Shown here in pieces: positions 1 through 15,602 of a stretch of DNA of 64,000 bases. Within the stretch, counting starts at the first letter, position 1, and every line of letters starts with the position of its first letter. The position numbers were made by a program, and so were the translations under genes. The notes under the pieces were generated by a model, which ran no database searches, had not been told where the DNA came from, and saw only the letters and a program-made list of their open reading frames with translations. Origin of the DNA: Ilex aquifolium (Eukaryota > Streptophyta > Magnoliopsida > Aquifoliales > Aquifoliaceae); contig OX637397.1 in NCBI GenBank assembly GCA_951799425.1, forward strand, positions 1,488,001-1,552,000, given 5' to 3'.

Positions 1-1890
1 ATGGGTTCCAACCTTTGCACCGAGTACCCTATTGTTGAATAACTTGAATTCACCAAAATTTATTGCAAGATGTGTAGAATTGTGTATTAACCAACAAGGT
101 ATTGAGGCATCCAGCAAATATATAACCACATTCATTGTATATGCTCCTAAGGGGCCACCTAACTATGTGTTTGCCGATCAAGGTGGTGAAGGACTCAGAG
201 AGGTATGGTGTAGAACTAGTTCTCAAACTGACTTTTTCAAGGCTGCCCCCACATAGTTGTCAAACTGACTTTTTCAAGGTTGCCCCAACATCAAAAGTTT
301 TTCTTCAAGGGTTTCATAACACTAAGTCAACATTTTTGAAAAACTTCAGATGTGCCTCCAAATATATAGTATTGACTTCCCTGTATTTGGCAGCTTTGGC
401 AAAATTCTCCATTTGGAAGCATGGTCAGTAGCATGGTACCCACAACGATAAAACTGATTGGTCTGCCAATTCTCAAGTACCACTGCATGATTCTTGTAGG
501 CCCATTGCATATGGTTAAATCTCGAGCCTTAAAAACTTGTCCTTTAATCCCAGCAAACCGAGGTCAAGTGTTAAGACATGATTGACATAGCTTGTGTGAA
601 GACTGTCATTTTATAAACAGCAAAGACAAAGGATAAAAAAAGGAAAAAAGAACCATAGATCATCAAATGAAGAAAAAGACCGATCTATTCTATTATAATA
701 TCACAGGATACATAAACCAAGATAGATTGATCTTGTTCTTTCATTTCATATCAAATGTGTCTTCATCATTTTACCTTTTCTCTTTACTTCTTTTAAAATT
801 GTAGTCTGCATGCAAAGTCATGAAAATTTTTGAATTGTACTAACACAAGAACCAGAATCTCTAGGGAGTAAGGGCATAGGTTTCATGACTCATGATTTAA
901 CAGTTAAAAGTGCAACATTATCTGACAAAAATATGGAGTGACAATTTAGAATTGAGCAGATTAGTCAATTGTTGGTAGTTTCATGGGCTACCATGATAGT
1001 ATACATGTTTATTAAGGGCATCAATTCTACTGCAACTGCCAAATACAAGGAGGTCAATATTTTATATTTGGAGATTCATCTATAATTAGCTAAAACTAAT
1101 GTTTGTTTAGACTACAGATCATCAGGAGTTTTATTAACCTCCCTAGAACATCCCTAAAGACTAAAGTCATAAATTAACTTTTTACAGTATAAATCATAAA
1201 CCCATCAGACGACAAATTCAATTCAGAAAATTGACTTGATATTCTATTTATTAAAATCACTAATGTGAAATAATCCGAGTAATATACTTGCACTATAAAT
1301 GTTTCAAAAAGAACCCTAGTATGCTTGATAACAGTGGCCAGAATGAACACTTGTTATTGGAATTCACATTCTGGAGTAAAGGTCCATAAGATACCATGAT
1401 GTCTGAAATTAAAAACTTTAGTATTCAACAAAATCTGGCCACGGAGAAAATGACAATAATTAACTACAGGAGCTTACCATAGACATGGAATCTGACCAGA
1501 AATAAACATAATAATGAGAATCTTAAGACAACCAATGTGCCACTCCTACTAAATACCTTGACAAAAGAATACTGCTGAGGCAATATAAAAATGAGTTTTC
1601 ATCTTTGCATCGTCAAAGCTATTGATCAATGAATGTAATTGCCAGGTGTTCTCACAACACAACTTCTGTACTAGAAACATAAGTCTTGAGCATTCCCTTA
1701 GCTAAAAGATCTAAACATTTTCTTGCAATATCAAGTAACAAGGATTTAACTTTGTAATTTGGTCATTTTTGCACATTTGAATTTACAATGCTCATATTTG
1801 GTTTTCTCTTATACCAATAAGATAAACATGTCTGTTGAAGACAGTATTATGTTTGCATGAAAGTTTTGTTTACTCACCCCTATTTCTGTC
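1..1890. other. Intergenic or relic sequence, no gene recognised
   Basis: No open frame here resembles a known protein family. A 30-bp unit starting CAAACTGACTTTTTC is repeated with few changes at 224-253 and 261-290. A segment of about 37 bp near 352-398 on the minus strand resembles 1037-1073 on the plus strand, so some old duplicated sequence is present. The rest is AT-rich and unassigned. Confidence 0.4.
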
Positions 1891-2353
1891 ATGGATCAAC
1901 AATCACCTCAACAGCTGCCCCTGGCACTTCATTCATCTCCACTACTAGCATCACATGTTTCTTCACCTCCGCACACTGAAGTTGTCATTTTGTATTGAAA
2001 TAATTATTCAAAAATGATAAAGATTGTCTTGACTCTTGTTGTCACTCCCATCTTAATCTGGCAGCTCACATCATTCCTAAGACATAGAGAAGTCCGATCA
2101 TTGTGAGGAGGGAAAATCATTGTCGTGAAAGAAGGAAGGGCGGACTTTTCTTCTATAGGAGTAGCTATTGAACCGACTCCAAAAGACCACCTTTATATTA
2201 ATTAGACAAGAGGAGTATTATGTATATGTTTTCATAGAGCCAAAGAAGATAACCTTGGACTTCATTGGAGCCGCTATTGGGAAGGCTGCTATTAAGTCCA
2301 ACCGAACTCTAGAAGTTCTGGATAGCACACAACTAACAACATTTTGTGAGTAA
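1891..2353 (+). pseudogene. Pectinesterase-like gene relic (copy I)
   Basis: An ATG at 1891 opens a short frame beginning MDQQSPQQ, which soon stops. Further on, two frames carry pieces that look like the start of a pectin methylesterase catalytic domain: a block reading KIIVVKEGRADFSSIGVAIE near 2112-2170, and a block with YVYVFIEPKK...GAAIGKAAIKSNR at about 2215-2310. In intact enzymes these read as the VVAKDGSGDYxTIxxAI strand and the following FIGDGIGKTxIKSNRS region. Stops and frame changes separate the blocks, and no downstream catalytic motifs (GTVDFIFG-like) were found. A related copy lies in opposite orientation at 3318-3769. Family assignment is by eye and moderate; non-functionality is well supported. 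Confidence 0.55.
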
Positions 2354-3317
2354 TTAATTTTTTTTTCTTGGAAGGAGAGTAATTAATGTTATACGTCAAA
2401 TATTTATGCTATGGTTGTTATATTTAGTTATTAACACGCTTTTAAGGTTGGTTTCAACTGAAAATTTCATCTTAGAAGTTTCTCAAAAAATATCTTATGC
2501 CTTCAATTTATTGCAATGGTGACCTAAACATATTGCAGAAAACTATATGGAAATTACAAAGAAGTTGTGTGTTTTATTCATTTGATCGGTCCCATTGGTT
2601 TCCCAGATTGGCTTTATCCATAGTACGAGAGAAAAATAGAGTCACGCATCAGCATAGCTGGAACAAATACATAATAGTTGATTTAAGAAACACCTTACCA
2701 CTGATCTGTTTGTCAAAGTTTAATATCTAGGATCAATATCTTATAATCCTAGCCTTGTTTGTTGAGTTTTTATAGAATATGAAGGGAAAATTTATGTTTT
2801 GTAATATAGTACCTCTATGTCTGAATGTTTTTCTTCTACTATTAACGCGATAAATATATTATAGACCTTTCCTCTGCTTCAAGATATCAACATTGTAAAT
2901 CTAGTAGAGTTGTCAAAAACTCTAGTCCAAAGAATAGAATTACAAAGGAAAGCTTGGTTTGTTGGACAATCTTTTTATCGGTGGAAGTATTTATTTAAAG
3001 ATTTGAAAGTCGACCTTAAAGCTTGTTAGGTACTCTATGTATGTATGTATGTATGTGTCTGTGTGTATGGCGAGGTTAATTAGAGAATTGTAGAATTTTA
3101 ATCTACAATAGGAGGGCTATATATTGTTTAGCAAACAAATCAGTGGTCTTAAGTGTCTTAATCAAATAATATGTATATGTTTTAAATCTTTGTTGATGTG
3201 TGGCCATACTTACCGAAGTATCATGCCTAAATGCAAGCTGAAAGAACTATTCAGCCCAATTAAATGAATCATAGCAGGATAAAGGACAACTCTTGCCATG
3301 TTTTTGCACTCTTATTT
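2354..3317. other. Spacer between the two inverted pectinesterase-like relics
   Basis: AT-rich sequence of about 0.96 kb. A short (ATGT)n-type run sits near 3039-3060. No coding family is recognised. Confidence 0.4.
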
Positions 3318-3769
3318 TCATCCTTTCGAACACATTTTATGATTCATATTGCTCAGGACAAAGTACCACCGTTTGTCTTTTCTGACCCTACGAAAACAGT
3401 TTTCATAGTTCTCGCTCTTGTGATTAAAAATAGGGGTAATGTACACACCACAAACCCCACCCTTAATATAGGCACAAAATATATAGTTGTTCTTTGGAGC
3501 TGCTTCGATAGTGTTTACTATAAAAGTATAGTCCACCCCTCCTTCTTTAGCAACGACAATCTTCTCTCTTCTGACTTCTGTATTTTAGAAATGCACCAAG
3601 CTGGAAGACGAAGATGGCAATGACAGCAAGAATCATGATAATCATTACAATTTGTTGAAATTGTGTACAAAATCATAATCTTAGTATGCAAAGGAGAAGA
3701 AGCAGGGGATACTAGTAGTGGAGGTTGATAAGATGTCTAAGACAACCATTAGGTTGATTGTTGATCCAT
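3318..3769 (-). pseudogene. Pectinesterase-like gene relic (copy II, inverted)
   Basis: Read on the minus strand, an ATG at 3769 starts MDQQS and hits a stop within a few codons, in sequence clearly alignable to copy I at 1891. Farther along there is a hydrophobic stretch (IMILAVIAIFVFQLGAFL), which suggests a former membrane anchor. It is followed, after a frame change, by KIVVAKEGGVDYTF and IEAAPKNNY, which match the first beta strand of a pectinesterase domain. The frame then loses similarity. The arrangement (short N-terminus, hydrophobic anchor, then pectinesterase) is inferred from combining both copies. The gene is broken by stops and frameshifts and has no visible catalytic residues. 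Confidence 0.55.
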
Positions 3770-6700
3770 GACAAAAATAGGGGTTAATAACGGAAACTAT
3801 GATTATAGAACCTATGTTAATCCCAACACCTATGTTTTATTACAAAAGGTGTGGCGTGAGAAAACCTAGTAGTAGCATCAATTGATCAATAGCTGGTAAT
3901 ACAGATCCATTATTTAAAAGTTGGGTTCCTTTTAGACTTCACATTTTGCTCTAGGATGAAGAAAGGAAGAATCAAGTTTTAACTTCCAAGGCACCAAGGC
4001 CACATGATTTATCCAAAACTTTGTTTAAATCAGAAGGCATGTGTTGAGATACCCTTAAGAAAATTAGAAGCAATGGAAATGCGTCCAATACTTGGGAAAA
4101 GGGCTATAAAGAAGCATGTAAAACTTCGTGAGGAAATACCAATTACTTATGCCAATTTATCATAGGAGAATTGCTACTATTCTAATTGTCCTTATTATTA
4201 TGTTGTTACTAATGCTATAATTTTGTTTGCACCATCAAATTTTGATCCTACAGCAAAGCTCAGGATATACATTCTTGATATGAGGACACATAGCATTTCT
4301 AGCAATTGTCTGTGCGTGGTCAAATCAGGGATTGCGCATCCATTTGATACAAAGTTTGAAGAGAGTCAATAATAAAATAACAAGAATAAGTGTCTTACTT
4401 GTAAGGGTGGTTGTATAGCAAAGAAAAAGTATTGGAAGATCATCTCAACATTACCAATTTGGAGACAAAATGTTGCAGAGTAGGATTTTAGACAATCCTA
4501 TGACATTTTCCGACTTGGAACATCGAGAACTTGTGGAGAAGAACACATACTTTCGATCCTCAGCAAAATATTTTTTGGTTTCCCAATATTTCGGAACTTT
4601 GCAAGCACTACCACTCTGGCCTCCATGCTTTACCTACTTGATTACATGATGCTCATCAATAACAAAAATATGTAAGAGAAAAAGGAAGTTCACAGATCAA
4701 GACAAGCTTATAGGTCCATCGGGTGTATTAAATATAAATGCATATGGAGATATATGCATATACATACAGAAATGCATATATAAAGAATTGAGTGAATACA
4801 ACTTTTTGCATATTTTGGTGAATGTGACAATAAGGGACTAGGTGCCAATATTAGAACAAATTCACCATGCCTTCACTTCATTGATGACTCATCCACGACA
4901 TCTCAAGGTACTGAGATACTATTTGGAAAGGAAGAATTGGATAACTATTCTGATTTATTAGATCAATACATGCCCAAGACCGTGTTCTTATTACAAAACC
5001 TAAACTACTACTACTTTACTTGGTAGTCGTAGATGACATAATCGGCGCATCAATTTATTACATGAGTATACAAACTAGTTTTACAGTTTCAATTAAACAA
5101 TTGACATTGTGTTATTGAATCTAAGTGGGCCAAGTTTCTCTTTAAGATGCAATTACAGATTAGTTTCGAAACAAAACAAATAGTAAAAACTGGTGGCAAG
5201 CAGTGATAGCAATACTTTTTAAAGCATAGAGCAAATACAGAGAAGACTGTTTAAAGTTCATCCTTCAATCTTCAAGGACAAGATCATCCATGCCCCATGG
5301 AAACATGCAGGACCTGATTGATGGATATGTTTCCATATGCCACTTCTGATTCTTTTAGGAATTAGGGTGCTTAGGCATATCCCCTGTTATTTCTCGAATC
5401 AAGTTGATCAAAGCAAAAAAGTGCTCTTTGCAGCAATAAACAGAGTTGCCCATTTTCAAGTAAATCAGTTCATAGCATAACAAGAAGCAACTATTTGCTG
5501 TGATTGAAGCAACAAACTTTCGTGGTTTCTAAAAATTCATATACAAATATCTGGAAAGTAACAACAGATATGGTAAAATTCAATTATTCCAAACCAAAAG
5601 CCACAAATCTTGTATAAATGACCTCAAATAACAACTTGGACAATCAAAAACAGACGAATAGAAGAGAGAGATGGCATAACTTACTGAAGAGTGAACGAGG
5701 GATGAAGTTTCTTGAATCGTTTATGCTTTCATAGACACTTCCAAGCACACATATTTATACACAATCACAGCAGAAGAGTGAGAGGGGAGAGAATGGAAAA
5801 TAGCAGAGGCTTGGATGGGCTGAATGGTAAATAGGGTTGCCAATGCTGCAACTTTTCTTGGGTGGAATTGGGAATATTGTCCATACAGAGCACCACCAGT
5901 ACAGTTACCATAGCATACACATTGTCACATCTTTGTGCTCATTTTGATCATCATAATACACAATGAATGATCACAAAAAGGGTAAAATAGAAGTCATACA
6001 GCTGGAATCAAATTCATGCATAAATGACCCAAGATTCCATGTAGGGCACTTATTGCTTCTAGCTGATATATAGCAAGGCAAAGCTAAATACAGAGACTCT
6101 GTTTGTTTGCCAAAGAAAGAAAAAGAGTGGTCCGTGTCAAGGACTCTTCATTATGTTTCGAACAAGAAATGCCACTTGCACCTAAATGGATGAGAGCCAT
6201 TCGGGAATGGTCCAGGGGAGGTGACGATTGCTTTGAGTTTTGAGTAAAGGCATGATGGATAATGGATTCCAAAAACTTCACCCCTTAGTTATCAGATGGT
6301 TTTCCACTTTTTTTTTTTTTTTTGGATACAGAATTTAAGGTGGGTTTTGTGTTACACAAAAAACTTCATGCCCTTACGAACCTAAAAAACTGCATTGAAA
6401 ATTTACAAGTGTCACTTATAAAATTCGAATCTAAGACGTCCGAACTCGTGTTTTATTTTAAAAACAATAAGAGGCCGCAAGGCTAATCGTGCAGATTGTT
6501 TGGAAATATATTTTACATGTTCAATTTTACATTAAAAAACACAAACCGAAATCATGTGTTCATGTAAACAATGATAAATTATCAAACAAGTTAAAATTTA
6601 CTGTAAAACTACAATAAATTTGAAAAAAGTAGGGAACTTTTAATAACTGATTATTTCTCCTCTTAATTTCTGGGAGGTGAAGTACTGTAGGATATATAAA

Positions 6701-7240
6701 CATCTACAGCTGCAAAGTTTGTTTCTTTTTCCGATAATTGTTACCGATGGAAGATAACCAACCAACCCATTATCTTGAGGCGTCCATTCTGGTTTCCTCC
6801 ACTTCTCAAGAATGCTAGGCAGAATTTAGAAAAAAACAAGAGCAAATACTCTGTTTAGAGGGGGAAAAAAATTCTGTATATGAAACTCTCATGACATGAA
6901 TAACTGTACGAATTTTTAGCGAAGAATATATGAAGTCTTGCTCCGTATACAAAGAGATTGTACTTGCCGTGAAGGATCCAGATGATCTACCTTTAAATGA
7001 AATTACGGAAAAATGTAACGGTGGATGAAGCCTATCCTCCCATTGCCCTTGCGTCCAAGCAAACTTTTCTTTTCAATGCTCTCCATTAACTTTTTCACAA
7101 GCATAACAATTCGTTCATAAACATCAACTTAAAAAGATACTTGAAATACAGTAGCAAGTTCACCATTCGCAGTACTCTCCAAACAGTAGCAGGATTCCGC
7201 AGAAACACATCTTATTCGATACACAAATACAAAACAAAAC
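3770..7240. other. Intergenic sequence with unassigned weak coding-like stretches
   Basis: No intact gene. Around 4195-4370 the plus strand has an open stretch (including APSNFDPTAKLRIYI) that I cannot assign to a family. A poly-T run of about 18 lies near 6308. A segment at 6214-6258 is a diverged copy of 8997-9040 and marks the 3' flank of the HS1 duplication. Sequence from about 7155 on also aligns with 9205 onward, in the 3' region of the two HS1 copies. Confidence 0.4.
5684..5760 (-). promoter_or_regulatory. Possible TATA box and leader exon, minus strand
   Basis: On the minus strand a good TATA motif (TATAAATAT, 5751-5759) is followed by about 65 bases of leader and a consensus splice donor GTAAGT starting at 5684. 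This looks like a core promoter with a non-coding first exon. No intact gene follows; the nearest minus-strand coding remnant is the pectinesterase-like relic some 1.9 kb on. The link is inference only. Confidence 0.25.
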
Positions 7241-8134
7241 TTACATTAAGAGACAAAACAGTGAAAGACCATAGAAAAATGGCATCACCCCCTTTAGAGT
7301 CAAGGACGGGGTCGTATGGGTTTGTAGGGCAATATTAATAACGACGAATTTCTCAACTTGAGCAACAAACAAATTTGCAAATTCACCATGTGCTGGATGA
7401 GTCATATACTCTGCAAGACCTTGTGTGTTCAAAAATGTTGATTCAAAGACATGTGTGAAACCTTGGTGCATGTTCTCCAGGCTCATATCCATGCTCCTGT
7501 GTCCCAGCAAAAAAGTGAGTATGACCAACATCATTATATTGCTTGTAATTGTGATCATGACAAATGCCGATAAAAAGTACCTCCATGCTCTAATGCAGAA
7601 CAATGGGTTCAGAAGTAGTAGGATGCACGAGAAACAAACTGACATCACCACAAAATCTACTTAAAGCCTCCATTAGAGGGATGACATGTACAGTTTGAGC
7701 CATTGATGCTTGATCTGGGCTATCCAGTGGTTGGTTTTTTGTTAAATTTCATTATGAGCAATTCAATATCCTGGGTCAATAAACTGATTCACAAGCCTTA
7801 CAATTGATAAAGTGACTTATTGCACCAAGTAAAACAATTTAATTGATTGCTCTTACATGGTCATAGTAGTAAGATGACGCCATATGTACAGTAAATTAAG
7901 AAAAACAATAACAGTGAGTGCATGTGTGCACATACACCCCCCCCCCCCAAAAAAAAAAACACACACACACACAGAGAAGGGGATGGTACCAGCGGAAAGC
8001 CTTCATGGGTTCAATAAGATTGACGAGGTTGGCAAAGCTCTTGATGAGTTGATTTGATGGATCTGTTCAGGTGGAATGCCCTCTTTGAACTTAGCTAGCG
8101 CTATGTGCTTCACCTCTCCTGTGGCTTCCTTCAT
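7241..8134 (-). pseudogene. HS1-like A/B-barrel gene, tandem copy A, frameshifted
   Basis: This is a decayed paralogue of the intact HS1 gene at 9330-14097. Exon 1 would be 7990-8134 (start MKEATGEVKH) and exon 2 7241-7496, joined by a 493-bp intron with GT donor and AG acceptor at the same places as in copy B. Exon 1 has a net 5-nt insertion after the codons for PPEQI, so the frame ends at a TGA just before the exon end. Exon 2 still reads SLENMHQGFTHVFEST and ends of family type, but a second, 7-nt insertion destroys the conserved VIDYKP tail and extends the frame into unrelated sequence. The TATA box seen upstream of copy B (CTTATAAG) is degenerate here. Loss of function is inferred from the frameshifts; a sequencing error is unlikely to explain two. 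Confidence 0.85.
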
Positions 8135-9329
8135 TCCTCTCTCTCTGTCTTTGCTCTAGCCCTTGTCTTACGGTTCCTGCTATACGGGTGTGCATCTGCT
8201 TATGTGTGTATTAACCATAAATTAGTGTGTTGACTTTGTGAAAGAACTGACCATCACCACCACCAGTTGTTATACTTAATTGGAATAAAAGATCATCCAA
8301 GTTCATATGTGGAATCGTTCCTAAAAGATGATTAATTGCTCATTTCCAAGGATGCCTTGGTATCGAGTTTCACTGGCTATAGGGCGGTTCATCCTTTTTT
8401 TTCCCAATACTAAAGTTAGATGATATCCTCCCTCTATATATATCCCTCCTTGTGCATAACAGATTAGTTTAGTATACTATTTACTACCATCCCCTGAAAC
8501 TAAACTGGTCGGGATAAATGAACCCACATCAACCACATTTTATATTTTATAACCTTCGAACTGAAAACCCTAACTAGAGTAGAGATGTGTCAGATAGGAA
8601 TTTTAGACCCTAAAAAACTCAGTTGAAAGCTTTTGTGACTAGTTCAAGGGCAAGTCCACCAATGATTGATAGACCATTTCCCCTCTATCTGGTTGTCTCT
8701 TGATCCCTCATACCACTAATCCGTTGTTACTGATACATTCAAGACATAGACTCTCTCTTTCTTTATCTTATTAACGTATATCTACACAAATAATATAATA
8801 AGTCTTGAAACAAATATGATTGATTAATTATGCAGAGCTGTTTTTTATTTTGATCTTTAAGGTTCACGAGTATATATTAATGGTAAAATTGGGTTAGTTG
8901 ACTTTTTCTTTTACATTTGGTTCAGGTACTAGTTGACTTAAAGGTTAATAATAGCTGAACTAGATCTAACTCATTTCACGGTAGCCATTAACATCCCGGG
9001 GAGGTCACGATTGCTTCGAATTTGAGTGAAGGCATGATGGTTTACATTTTGGCATCCCAGCATTTACTTTTTTAAGTTCTTAGTTTAGAATCAAGAAGCT
9101 AAAGAGTCTGCAAATTGAGACAATTCAATTATCATCAAACAGCCATATCGTTTTATGATGGGTAAAAAGACACTTCATATTACGGATGTTTGACAGTAGA
9201 CACAACTTCCCAGTCACAGTACTCTCCAAACAGTAGAAGGATTCAGTAAAACAGATCTGATTCCAATACAAATTTTCATTAAGAGACAAAATAAAAAGAC
9301 CATATATAAAATGTCATCACCCTTTTGAT
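8135..9329. other. Spacer between HS1 tandem copies
   Basis: About 1.2 kb between the start of copy A and the end of copy B. The part from about 8997 on aligns with the 3' flank of copy A (6214-6258, then 7155 onward), so it belongs to the duplicated unit. No separate gene is seen. Confidence 0.5.
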
Positions 9330-14097
<4,768 letters not shown>

Positions 14098-14141
14098 TCT
14101 CTCTCTCTCTCTCTCTCCCCCTTATCTACGGGTGTGCGTGT

Positions 14142-14150
14142 GCTTATAAG
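14142..14150 (-). promoter_or_regulatory. Probable TATA box of HS1 copy B
   Basis: CTTATAAGC on the minus strand, about 50 bases before the start codon, followed by a CT-rich leader. The same position in copy A reads ACATAAGC, so the box is lost there. This is a motif match only. Confidence 0.4.
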
Positions 14151-14365
14151 CGTGTGGTAAGGCGTCTAATGTGGGTTTGGCCCCCTAATTTTATAAAAAT
14201 TGGAGGATCCTCCCATTTACTTTCAAATAATTAAGTTTTGTACTTACTAACAAATTTATTAAATTTTGATCGGAGTTATCGTTAGTTATTGATTATGGAA
14301 CAAATAAAATAGTATAATATAATTAGTAAATATTAAAACAAGAGTGTGCTATCCAAACCCATGTG

Positions 14366-14922
14366 TAGGGGTGTTCAAATTTCCGACTAGCTGCAAGTTC
14401 TTACCATACCCGACCCTACTGAACGGTTAGCCGCAAAAATCGGATAGGAATGCGAAAGAGATTTTAGTCTTTTGATTAAATCGGATAGGAATACGGAAGA
14501 GCTATTCATTTCTGCATTCCTACCCTACCCTACCCTACCCGCATTAATTAATTAATATGATTTTAATGTATTTCATATGGTTTAAACTTAAATTAATTGT
14601 TATTGTATTTGTGTAACAATTATGGTGGATTGATGTTCATACTTTCTTGTGTTTTATTATAATTGTTGTTGTTGTTGTTTTAGATTTTAGTGTTATTGAT
14701 TTATTGTGTTGTTAAATTGGTGCATGTTATTTAATTAAATTGTTAAAATGATTCAAAAATTAATAGTTACAAAAGTGTTTACCCGATTTCCTACCCGATT
14801 AATCGGGTAAGAATACCACACCTGTCGGGTAGGGTAGGCCAAGAAAAAATTCTTCCACAAAGTATCGGGTCGGAAGACGGAATAGCATATTTCCTACCCG
14901 TAGGGTATGGTGAACACCCCTA
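14366..14922. mobile_element. hAT-type MITE, 557 bp
   Basis: Terminal inverted repeats TAGGGGTGTTCA (14366-14377) and TGAACACCCCTA (14911-14922) are perfect. They are flanked by a perfect 8-bp target duplication CCCATGTG (14358-14365 and 14923-14930). An 8-bp duplication and TA-G-rich ends are typical of the hAT superfamily. The inside is AT-rich with several copies of TACCC/GGGTA motifs and has no transposase frame, so it is non-autonomous. Confidence 0.92.
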
Positions 14923-14930
14923 CCCATGTG

Positions 14931-15602
14931 GTATATTAATTGGTGAGTTCACTCTTTAAGTGGTGACAACCATGAATTAGGTATAATTTCGAAGAATTTG
15001 GTAAGAATAAAAAGAATTTTTTTAAAAAAATTAATTAAATAAATTTTTTACCTTTAAGAGGAAATTAAGTATTTATAAGCTTGAGAAAACTTAATGCATA
15101 ATGAGCTGGATAAATTTCATTTACCCTCCTTATAGATTACCTTATCTACAAGGACACCTTTTCTATTTTAGAAAATTTCATTATACCTTATTCTAGTTCA
15201 TATATTTATTTCACTGACAACCCCAACGTAACTCATCATTACATTACTGACGACCAGTTACGTTACCACAAACTATCAAACCCTTCCTCCTTCCCCATCC
15301 TAGCAACTTATCTCTAATGGGACCTTGGATCTGTTGAGATTTTCTTGAATGGACACATTCCCCCGTGGAGTGGTTTTGGTGGACACCGCCATAAATGGCT
15401 ACAAATTAGACTGGAGAAGAATTGTTTCATGCATACAATCTCCCAAAATATTTTGCCTATAACCTACTCATGCATTGCCTTACATTGGATCTTTTACATT
15501 TCCACTAAGAATAGTTTATCATAAAAACTGTCATTTTTTTTTTGTACAAATCAATGTAAGACAGGCTCACAAAACTGTTCCAGTTATTGCCAAGTAAGAT
15601 CC
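14931..15602. other. Intergenic sequence between HS1 and NEMF
   Basis: AT-rich sequence of about 0.67 kb. It contains the presumed 3' UTR of the NEMF gene on its right side. No other feature is recognised. Confidence 0.5.

Noticed and set aside
7425-7664. Plus-strand frame over HS1 copy A
   Set aside because: It is the antisense shadow of exon 2 of the HS1-like pseudogene and has no family match.
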